A program made the translations under genes and the position numbers. A DNA stretch of 64,000 nt, from contig NZ_AP018207.1 of the NCBI RefSeq assembly GCF_002367995.1, positions 4,773,083 to 4,837,082 of the forward strand. Direction: 5' to 3'. The stretch comes from Calothrix brevissima NIES-22 (lineage in GTDB: Bacteria; Cyanobacteriota; Cyanobacteriia; Cyanobacteriales; Nostocaceae). The notes beneath the pieces were generated by a model. That model did no database searches. It was given only the letters and a program-made list of their open reading frames with translations, and was not told the DNA's origin. Positions 55,079 to 61,908 of this stretch are shown piece after piece (position 1 is the first letter of the stretch; every line of letters starts with the position of its first letter).

Positions 55079-56530
55079 TTAGTTTTTACTTTTGCCTTGT
55101 TTGATCATTGGTAAGGTGAGGGTGAAGGCTGTTTGTCCTGGAGATGTGCTATTGACAGTCAAATCGCCATGATGGGCGCGGGCGATTTCTCTAGCGAGGC
55201 TGAGTCCGAGTCCGATTCCTTCTACTTGGCGGGTACGTGCTGGATCGCCACGATAAAAGCGGTCGAATAGGCGATCGCGATCGCTCATTGCAATATCTTT
55301 TGATGCATTTGCAATGGTGATGTGCAGCTGATTTTGCTGTTTTTGGGCAAAAATCTCAATCCAGCCGTCGTCAGCGACATTGTATTTGATGGCGTTACTC
55401 AAAAGATTTTGCAGTACTTGCATGAGTAAATCGCGATCGCCTTGTACTTTAAGTCCAGAAGGAATGTGATTTTTAACAGTTAAATGAGGGGCTAATAATT
55501 CGACATCTTCCAGCATTTCTATTAGCAACTCCGACATATCCACCCCTACTAAATACAAACTCATTTGTCCCGCATCAGCTAGGGATAACAGCAAGAGTTT
55601 GCGCATAATTCCACTCAGACGGCGGACTTCATCTAATAAATTGCTGAGGCGTTGTTGGACTTCACTGCCGGGGTCAACTTGCTGTAGAGTTCTTTCTAAT
55701 TCCCCTTGTAAAATAGTTAAGGGCGTTTTCAATTCATGGGCTGCATCAGCACTAAAGCGGGAAGCTTGGGTAAAACTGCGTTCTAGGCGTGAGAGCATTT
55801 GATTAAACACCTGAATCAGTTCGACAAATTCTACATCCGTTGTCCCGATGGGGATACGCTGATCTAGTCCTTTGACTGTCACTTGTTGAATTACACCTGT
55901 TAATTGAGCGATGGGACGTAACGCACCGCCAGAAATTAACCATGCTCCCACAGCTACCAGTAGCAAAGCAATGGGAATAGAAACTAAGAAAATATTGCTA
56001 ATACTCGCCATTTCTTGATTAACAGCTTGCAAACTAACTGCGATCGCAACTTGACTGTGGGGAGATTTCATTACACCGATTCGCCAGTGAGCGTTTGCTG
56101 TTTTTTCCGTGACAAATGGCGGCGGAACTGGACGAAATGGTCGAAAATCTCGTCTTTCTCGCGGTGGGGGTGGAATTGCAGGCGTTAATTGCAGACGTTT
56201 AACTAATAAGCCCTGTACCTCCGTATCTTCAGGGAGGGAGTTAAATTCAGTTAATTTGTTGTTATTGGTATCAACTAGCAAAGCGGCGACGGGAATTGTC
56301 CTGTGGTTACCCCAATCAAAGGATAATAATTCTGGACGAGGATGCAATTGCTCTTCATCTGGGGGACGACTAGCCCGCATTAACTGATTTAATAATTCTG
56401 CATCCAGGCGGCTGATTTTAGCATTGTAAATCTGAAACCAGGAGACAACCGCAAACCCAACTAAGGTACTACCCGCCAAAGCCGCAGATAATAGCGCCAT
56501 CCGTAAGCGAAACGAGCGCAGTTGTTTCAC
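55079..56530 (-). CDS. Membrane sensor histidine kinase of an OmpR-type pair
   Basis: A 483-residue kinase with a transmembrane segment at about 12-32, a periplasmic sensor domain to about 185 rich in Pro/Arg (LTPAIPPPPRERRDFRPFRP), a second transmembrane segment (about 186-206) and HAMP (SGGALRPIAQLTGVIQQV). HisKA has FSADAAHELKTPLTIL; the HATPase has NLLSNAIKYN, the DRFYRGDPART F region and GIGLGLSLA. HATPase G1 is unusual (ASKDIAMSD in place of DxGxG), though other boxes are good. The architecture is like metal sensors of the CusS type. GTG start overlaps the upstream regulator's stop (GTGA), so the two are translated together. Confidence 0.9.
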   Translation of the reverse strand: MKQLRSFRLRMALLSAALAGSTLVGFAVVSWFQIYNAKISRLDAELLNQLMRASRPPDEEQLHPRPELLSFDWGNHRTIPVAALLVDTNNNKLTEFNSLPEDTEVQGLLVKRLQLTPAIPPPPRERRDFRPFRPVPPPFVTEKTANAHWRIGVMKSPHSQVAIAVSLQAVNQEMASISNIFLVSIPIALLLVAVGAWLISGGALRPIAQLTGVIQQVTVKGLDQRIPIGTTDVEFVELIQVFNQMLSRLERSFTQASRFSADAAHELKTPLTILQGELERTLQQVDPGSEVQQRLSNLLDEVRRLSGIMRKLLLLSLADAGQMSLYLVGVDMSELLIEMLEDVELLAPHLTVKNHIPSGLKVQGDRDLLMQVLQNLLSNAIKYNVADDGWIEIFAQKQQNQLHITIANASKDIAMSDRDRLFDRFYRGDPARTRQVEGIGLGLSLAREIARAHHGDLTVNSTSPGQTAFTLTLPMIKQGKSKN

Positions 56531-57207
56531 GATGGTTCTGGTTTGCGAAACCGATAACCAACACCGCGAATACTTTCAATCCAACTTGGTTCGTCACTGG
56601 GGTCAATTTTTTTGCGAATGCGTTGAATACAGACATCCACCACATTGGTATTGGGGTTAAAGTCGTAACCCCAAATATGTTCGAGGATTTGGGTACGGGT
56701 GAAAACTCTTCCAGGCGATCGCATAAGATATTCTAAAAGATTAAATTCCCGACTGGTAAGTTCAATTGCTTTTTGATTGCAAGTGACTTCGCGAGCAATG
56801 CGATCGAGTTTAATCGGCCCGACTGTGAGTATATTTTGGCGATCGCCCACACTGCGACGTACCACCGCATGAATCCGCGCGGCTAACTCTTCGACAAAGA
56901 AAGGTTTAGCAATATAATCATCGGCTCCCAAGTTCAAACCTTGCAAGCGATCGTCTAATTCATTCCGCGCCGTCAACAAAATTACGGGAGCATTACGTCC
57001 TTCTCGGCGCAATTGTTTGAGAATTGATAGTCCATCTTTTCCCGGAACCATGATATCAAGAATAATCGCATCATATTCGTTATCTAATGCCCGGAGATAG
57101 CCATCATCGCCATTGTCGCAGTAATCTACGACAAATCCTTGCTCCTTCAGTCCAGCCCGGACGAAGTTAGCAATTTTTGCTTCATCTTCGACAAACAGAA
57201 CATTCAC
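56527..57207 (-). CDS. OmpR/PhoB-family response regulator
   Basis: A 226-residue regulator with a receiver domain (about 1-118): acidic pocket VEDEAK, phosphorylated Asp in IILDIMVPGKDG, switch Thr in LLTARNE and Lys in DDYIAKPF. A winged-helix DNA-binding domain follows (about 128-222), with ELTSREFNLLEYLMRSPGRVFTRTQI and VCIQRIRKKID, RGVGYRF. It binds direct-repeat or palindromic operators as a dimer. It is divergent from the small exported-protein gene at 57359 and shares with it the region containing the proposed operator. Confidence 0.95.
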   Translation of the reverse strand: MNVLFVEDEAKIANFVRAGLKEQGFVVDYCDNGDDGYLRALDNEYDAIILDIMVPGKDGLSILKQLRREGRNAPVILLTARNELDDRLQGLNLGADDYIAKPFFVEELAARIHAVVRRSVGDRQNILTVGPIKLDRIAREVTCNQKAIELTSREFNLLEYLMRSPGRVFTRTQILEHIWGYDFNPNTNVVDVCIQRIRKKIDPSDEPSWIESIRGVGYRFRKPEPS

Positions 57208-57262
57208 AAGCTTTTATCAGTTGATCTATAGGTTCTATTTTAGATGTATTAATCTTTAGCTG

Positions 57263-57321
57263 AAATTACAAAAATGTAATTTAAAAACTAGAGAAGCTGT
57301 CATTTTGAGGTGGATTAATCA
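57263..57321. promoter_or_regulatory. Proposed operator of the response regulator (site 1)
   Basis: A palindrome AAATTACA-AAAA-TGTAATTT (57263-57282) is followed 18 bases later by GTCATTTTGAGGTGGATTAA (from 57299). TGTAAT and TGTCAT thus repeat 23 bp apart. The same two-part module, with the same spacing, lies before the repeat-protein gene at 58571. It lies between the regulator gene and the divergent small gene. Confidence 0.65.
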
Positions 57322-57358
57322 TCAATGTAAGCAACATTGAATTGCGAGGTTAATTGTT

Positions 57359-57616
57359 ATGAAGATTCGTCAATTATTAGCTGTAGTCGCTGTTCCTTTT
57401 GTCATTGCAAGTTTTGGTTTTGCTGCATCCAGTCAAGCAAATGCAGAAGTTTCTCCCCATGAAAATCAGCAAATTGCACAACAACAGCCACAGCCGCAAC
57501 AACAAGCTAGACCACAAATAAAGCATCGCCAACCCCGTCCACAACAGAAGAAGCGCGTTCCTCAGCCTCATTCGCAGCAAGTAGAGCGTAACCAAGTCAG
57601 ACAAGATAATCGTTAA
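57359..57616 (+). CDS. Small exported Gln/Pro-rich basic protein
   Basis: 85 residues: a clear signal peptide (KIRQLLAVVAVPFVIASFGFAASSQANA, cleavage about residue 29), then a mature chain of only about 56 residues rich in Gln, Pro, Arg, Lys and His (QQQPQPQQQARPQIKHRQPR). There is no fold; it looks disordered and could bind metal or polyanions (inference). GAGG lies about 9 bases before the ATG. Divergent from the OmpR-type regulator and preceded by the proposed operator. Function unknown. Confidence 0.75.
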   Translation: MKIRQLLAVVAVPFVIASFGFAASSQANAEVSPHENQQIAQQQPQPQQQARPQIKHRQPRPQQKKRVPQPHSQQVERNQVRQDNR

Positions 57617-57639
57617 GTGTAATTTTCTGATTAAAGAAG

Positions 57640-57775
57640 AAAAGAAGAAATGAACCGCCAAGACGCCAAGTACGCCAAGAAAGAAGAGAGAAAGAGAATT
57701 TAGGGCTAATTGACAGAAAATATCTCAGAAAACTCTTCAATCTCTGATTCCTCTGTGTTCTCTGCGGTTCAATAC
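57640..57775. repeat. Dispersed GAACCGC...GCGGTTC element
   Basis: TGAACCGCCAAGACGCCAAG (57651) and CCTCTGTGTTCTCTGCGGTTC (57750) are the two ends of a repeat phrase common in Nostocales; the ends GAACCGC and GCGGTTC are complementary. No ORF inside. Confidence 0.65.
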
Positions 57776-57816
57776 TTTCTTTTAGCTGTGTCATGAAGAA
57801 TATCTAAATAGACACT

Positions 57817-58566
57817 ATGACCAATAAAAACCGCTCATTGGGTATAATTTTAACCCGAAGAGAAGCGCTGACTTTATTTAGAGCCGCCACCACTGCCATA
57901 TTTGTGGTGGGATGCATACCGAAAAAATCTGCATCTGCTCCATTATCTGCGGTCAAATCGACTACAAAACCTGCATGTATCGTCAGTCCGCAGCAAACTG
58001 AAGGGCCGTATTTTGTAGACGAAAAACTTAACCGTTCTGATATTCGCGCCGATCCTGCTGATGGTTCGGTGAAACAAGGCGTACCATTGCAACTCACTCT
58101 GCATATTTCTCACGTTGGTAGTAATGGTTGTACGCCTTTAGCCGGTGCGATCGTCGATGTTTGGCACTGTGACGCATTAGGTGTTTATTCCGACGTAACA
58201 GACCGTAATTTTTCTACTGTAGGTAAAAAGTTTCTGCGCGGCTATCAAGTAACTGATGCAGGGGGAAATGTCCAATTTACAACCATTTACCCTGGTTGGT
58301 ACCCAGGGAGAACCGTACATATTCATTTTAAAGTGCGTACAGGCACATCAGGACAAGGTTACGAATTTACCTCACAGTTGTACTTTGATGATGCGATGAG
58401 CGATCGCATCTACAGTCAAGCACCTTACAACAGCCAGAGACAACGCAGGCTGAAAAATGCCGATGACGGAATTTTTCAAGATGGTGGCGAACAAATGTTA
58501 CTCAAGCTTACCCAAAACGGGCAAGGCTATGCAGCCACCTTTGATGTGGGATTACAAATCGCCTAG
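57817..58566 (+). CDS. Exported intradiol ring-cleavage dioxygenase-like protein
   Basis: A 249-residue protein. The N terminus has a twin-arginine-like start (TRREALTLFRAATTAIFV) and a lipobox-like VVGC, so it is exported and perhaps lipid-anchored. The rest is the beta-sandwich of protocatechuate/catechol dioxygenases: QQTEGPYFVDEKLNRSDI, GAIVDVWHCDALGVYSDV, then YPGWYPGRTVHIHFKV carrying the Fe(III) Tyr and His-X-His ligands. Substrate unknown; the exported location argues against a housekeeping catabolic role. Lies inside the group of exported-protein genes beside the two-component system. Confidence 0.86.
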   Translation: MTNKNRSLGIILTRREALTLFRAATTAIFVVGCIPKKSASAPLSAVKSTTKPACIVSPQQTEGPYFVDEKLNRSDIRADPADGSVKQGVPLQLTLHISHVGSNGCTPLAGAIVDVWHCDALGVYSDVTDRNFSTVGKKFLRGYQVTDAGGNVQFTTIYPGWYPGRTVHIHFKVRTGTSGQGYEFTSQLYFDDAMSDRIYSQAPYNSQRQRRLKNADDGIFQDGGEQMLLKLTQNGQGYAATFDVGLQIA

Positions 58567-58570
58567 AAAA

Positions 58571-58627
58571 ATTACAAAAATGTAATCCACAAGCAAGGCG
58601 AACTGTAATTTTGAGTCGATTAAATCA
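58571..58627 (+). promoter_or_regulatory. Proposed operator of the response regulator (site 2)
   Basis: ATTACA-AAAA-TGTAAT (58571-58586) followed 18 bases later by GTAATTTTGAGTCGATTAAA (from 58605). It has the same order and spacing as site 1 at 57263, with TGTAAT repeated 23 bp apart. Confidence 0.65.
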
Positions 58628-58667
58628 TAAATATCAACACACAACACAAGTCACACGGGGAAAGATT

Positions 58668-59300
58668 ATGAAGGTTAATAAAACAGTTGTCGTAGCAGCT
58701 ATTTCTCTTCTCGCAGGTACATTTAGTTTAATTTCTTTTAATCAAGTCAATGCTGCTAAACCATCTCACCGCATTGCCCAAGGTTCACAACAGCCTAATC
58801 AACAACAACAAGACGGACAACGGCGTCCACCTCGCCCTGATTTTAAAGCCGCAGCCGCCAAGCTGGGTGTAACTGAACAGCAATTAAAAGATGCCTTAGG
58901 CGTTCCCGCTAATCCTCCGGCTCAAGGTGACAGAAATCAAAGACCACCCCGTCCCGATTTTAAAGCAGCAGCTGCCAAGTTAGGCGTGACTGAACAAAAA
59001 TTAAAGGATGCTTTGGGCGTTCCTGCTAATCCTCCCGGTGAAGGTGACGGAAATCAAAGACCACCCCGTCCCGATTTTAAAGCAGCAGCTGCCAAGTTAG
59101 GCGTAACTGAACAAAAATTAAAAGATGCTTTAGGGGTTCCTGCTAATCCTCCCAGTGAAGGCCAGCGCCCACCCCGCCCCGATTTTAAAGCCGCAGCCGC
59201 CAAGCTAGGTGTAACTGAACAGCAATTAAAAGATGCTTTAGGCGTTCCTCCCCATCCTCCCGGCGAAGGCGATCGCCCAGAGTCTTCCCAAAGCAGATAG
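58668..59300 (+). CDS. Exported protein with four 36-39-residue repeats
   Basis: 210 residues: a signal peptide (TVVVAAISLLAGTFSLISFNQVNA), a Gln-rich linker, then four near-identical units RPPRPDFKAAAAKLGVTEQQ-LKDALGVPANPP separated by short Gly/Asn/Gln spacers. Each unit has a Pro-rich lead and a helix pair; AAAKLGVTEQQLKDAL is a motif seen in many small exported bacterial proteins. ATG 58668 is chosen because AAAG at 58661 and the signal peptide start there; the frame is open from 58611. DNA repeats are very similar, suggesting recent expansion. Preceded by operator site 2. Function unknown, perhaps a stress or metal-binding envelope protein (inference). Confidence 0.82.
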   Translation: MKVNKTVVVAAISLLAGTFSLISFNQVNAAKPSHRIAQGSQQPNQQQQDGQRRPPRPDFKAAAAKLGVTEQQLKDALGVPANPPAQGDRNQRPPRPDFKAAAAKLGVTEQKLKDALGVPANPPGEGDGNQRPPRPDFKAAAAKLGVTEQKLKDALGVPANPPSEGQRPPRPDFKAAAAKLGVTEQQLKDALGVPPHPPGEGDRPESSQSR

Positions 59301-59380
59301 TTTACGTCAGCAAATGGAAACTAGCGGGTAGGGTTTTAACACTCTTGTCAGGGACTCTACCCCATTTATATGGAGCTATT

Positions 59381-59665
59381 ATGAATCGCTTTTTTCGCAG
59401 ATATCATCGTTGGTTAGCAATTGTCTGTGCTTTACCGTTAATGTTAACAGTCATCACTGGTATGACTTTTCCCATCGCTAAAGCTTTGCATCAACGCGAA
59501 TTAGCAGGTTTCCTGATTCACCTGCACACCCTAGAAACTTTTGGACTAGATGGGATTTTCCCCATAGTTAACGGACTTGGTTTATTAGGCTTATTAGTTA
59601 GCGGAATTTATATGACCAGTTTATTTCGCGATCGCCGTTTACCTGGCAATAGACTTGATGTTTAA
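59381..59665 (+). CDS. Small PepSY-type membrane protein
   Basis: 94 residues with two transmembrane helices: RYHRWLAIVCALPLMLTVITGM (about 8-28) and FPIVNGLGLLGLLVSGIYMT (about 62-82). The opening FFRRYHRWLAI and the closing GLLVSGIYM are typical of PepSY-associated membrane proteins, often linked to metal or heme handling. GGAGC lies 6 bases before ATG 59381; the frame is open from 59345. It is 80 bp after the repeat-protein gene and probably in the same transcript. Confidence 0.75.
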   Translation: MNRFFRRYHRWLAIVCALPLMLTVITGMTFPIAKALHQRELAGFLIHLHTLETFGLDGIFPIVNGLGLLGLLVSGIYMTSLFRDRRLPGNRLDV

Positions 59666-59921
59666 TATTCGCGACACATCAATACATTCTAGAGGTCGAG
59701 GCAGTGCCTAGCCCCTACTATATTAAAAAATGTAAATAAAATTGCCACCCTTACCAATGACGCCACTTGCTTCAAGCCGGGGAACCCGTCCAACGCAGTG
59801 GCTCACAAATGACAAATAACTATTCAATTTAGCTGATATATTTCATTTTCATGCTCCAGGGTTTGACAATCACCGTCAAGCCTTTTCTTTTTAATCGCAA
59901 CACTCCAATGCCCCATGCCCA
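59666..59921. other. Non-coding gap with repeat fragments
   Basis: No gene. It contains CGGGGAACCCGTCCAACGCA (about 59777), a dispersed phrase also near 49130, and a short CCAATGCCCCATGCCCATTA (59906) 14-mer fragment. The minus-strand kinase ends at 59922. Confidence 0.55.
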
Positions 59922-61691
59922 TTATCCCACAGGTAACGTAAACCAAAATGTCGCACCGGCTGATAATGCGCTAGTAACACCAATTTCCCCACCATGCGCT
60001 TGGATGATTTGCTTACACAGATATAACCCTAATCCCAAGCTGACAGAATTGCGGGTGTTTGTACCTCGATAATAAAGGTCAAATAAGCGTTCGCTTTGCT
60101 GTTGACTGATTCCCACACCGTTATCATTGACAGTGCAATAAATTTTGTCTCCGGCAACGGTAGCGTTAATGGTTAAGATTAAACCAGGGGGATTATGTTT
60201 AATCGCATTGGCAATCAGGTTAGAAAAAACTCGCCATAGTTGCGTCGGATCGGCGTTAATGTATGGTAAATCTGCGCTAACTAAATTGGTGAGGGTGGCT
60301 TGATTTTCCCCTAGCATCGGTTCTAAATCTGCGATCGCGGCTTCGACGACTGTATGTAATTGTACTGTTTTTAATTGTAATATTACGCCTTGAACTGCAC
60401 TGATATGAGCTTCGAGTAAGGAATTAATTAAATTGAGTTGGCGATCGCTACTTTTCACCATTCGTTCTAAAATTGACCGAGAAATAGTGATTTTACTCTC
60501 TGGGTTAGCTAGCAAGTTTTTCAACACCATTAAAGTCCCTAATACGGGGTTGCGTAAGTCGTGGGAAACCGCATGAAAAAATACTCGCACTGCTTCCTCT
60601 GCTTGCTTGCGCTTGGTGATATCTTCTGTCATTCCCTCGTAGTAAAGCAGTTTTCCTTGTTCGTTACGCACTGCGTAGGCTTTTTCGGAAATCCACACAA
60701 TGCTTCCGTCTTGGCGATAAATTTGCGATTCAAATTCCGAAAGACTACCTTTTTTTTCAATTAAGCGGACAAACTCGGCGCGACGCTTAGGGTCAACATA
60801 TAATTGATGTTCAATATCTGTTAATTTGGCTGTGACTTCTTGGGGCGATGCATAGCCGTAAATCTTCGCTAAAGCGGGATTAACTGTAATATACCTCCCA
60901 TCAGGACTGCTTTGGAAAATCCCTTCGATGGCATTTTCTACGATACTGCGATATTTAGCTTCTGCAACTTGCAGTTTTTGATAAGCTAATTCTAGTTCTT
61001 GATGGGCGTAAAAATCAGAGCGTTGTAGGCGATCGTAAAGATAAACGCCAATGTCACAGATAGCACATAGCCAAAAAACATATAAGATCAGAGTTACATC
61101 ATAAAGTTCTGGATGTTCGGGTAAGAATGTTTTCAGCCCTAAGACTTGATTCACACCAAAATAGTAAATTAGCAAACCCACCTGTGAAGTTAAATGCAAA
61201 TGCCAACACACAGGTATAAATGTAGCTTGACTGACAAATAGCAATGACCAAGATAAAGGATCGCGTAAGGCAAAACCTTGAATTGTCGCGAAAAACTGCG
61301 TTCCTAGACTAATTGACCAAGAAGACCCCAATAATAGCATTCCCGGATAACGTTTACCAAACCGGGTTTTATGCACAATAAAACAAACCAGTAGAATCAA
61401 GAACATAGCAAAATTAATACATAATGCTTGCGTTCTCAATGGCTGGGGTATTTGGTCTAACTCTTTTAAGGGAAAATAAACATCGTAGATACTACGCAAA
61501 GTAAAAGTCAATAAACAGACTAATCCTACTGATAACCATAACTGCAATCTTTGCCATAAAAAGCCTCTTCTAGCATTCAGCCATTGTTCATCGCGAACAG
61601 CATTTATCCCAACATCCGCCGTTATTTTTGATGTTGAGGCTGGAAAGGCTTTTTTCCCCCACCTTTGCAGTGTTTTCCAGAAGGTAGCCAT
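59922..61691 (-). CDS. Multi-pass membrane PAS sensor histidine kinase
   Basis: A 589-residue protein. About five or six transmembrane helices lie in residues 48-215 (LQLWLSVGLVCLLTFTL, ALCINFAMFLILLVCFIV, SWSLLFVSQATFIPVCW, VTLILYVFWLCAICDIGVYL), forming an uncharacterised sensor. A PAS domain (about 240-360, AKYRSIVENAIEGIFQSSPDG ... YYEGMTEDITKRKQAEE) and HisKA (HAVSHDLRNPVLGTLMVL) follow. The HATPase is complete: NLIANAIKHNPPG, DNGVGIS and LGLGLYLC. Its kinase core is closely related to the neighbouring kinase upstream on the same strand (61909-64000), so the two arose by duplication. No partner regulator is adjacent. Confidence 0.9.
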   Translation of the reverse strand: MATFWKTLQRWGKKAFPASTSKITADVGINAVRDEQWLNARRGFLWQRLQLWLSVGLVCLLTFTLRSIYDVYFPLKELDQIPQPLRTQALCINFAMFLILLVCFIVHKTRFGKRYPGMLLLGSSWSISLGTQFFATIQGFALRDPLSWSLLFVSQATFIPVCWHLHLTSQVGLLIYYFGVNQVLGLKTFLPEHPELYDVTLILYVFWLCAICDIGVYLYDRLQRSDFYAHQELELAYQKLQVAEAKYRSIVENAIEGIFQSSPDGRYITVNPALAKIYGYASPQEVTAKLTDIEHQLYVDPKRRAEFVRLIEKKGSLSEFESQIYRQDGSIVWISEKAYAVRNEQGKLLYYEGMTEDITKRKQAEEAVRVFFHAVSHDLRNPVLGTLMVLKNLLANPESKITISRSILERMVKSSDRQLNLINSLLEAHISAVQGVILQLKTVQLHTVVEAAIADLEPMLGENQATLTNLVSADLPYINADPTQLWRVFSNLIANAIKHNPPGLILTINATVAGDKIYCTVNDNGVGISQQQSERLFDLYYRGTNTRNSVSLGLGLYLCKQIIQAHGGEIGVTSALSAGATFWFTLPVG

Positions 61692-61908
61692 CAGCTTTTA
61701 CCAAGTTTGCTTATATGTTATCGAAAACTTGGGTCTAAAACCCCGTCCTTCGCTTGACGGCTTTTGGTAAAATAAGTACAAGCGGAAAATCAGATGTGTA
61801 GTCGTGGCACGCGAACTGACCGTTGCATAAAAGCTAGTGTCAATGCCACAGATGGTAGGGGCATGGCAGTGCCATGTCCTCTAGAATATATTGATGTACA
61901 TGGTGATT
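61692..61908. other. Non-coding gap with CATGGCAGTGCCATG palindrome
   Basis: GGGGCATGGCAGTGCCATGTCC at about 61859 is a dispersed palindromic phrase. No gene seen. Confidence 0.5.
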
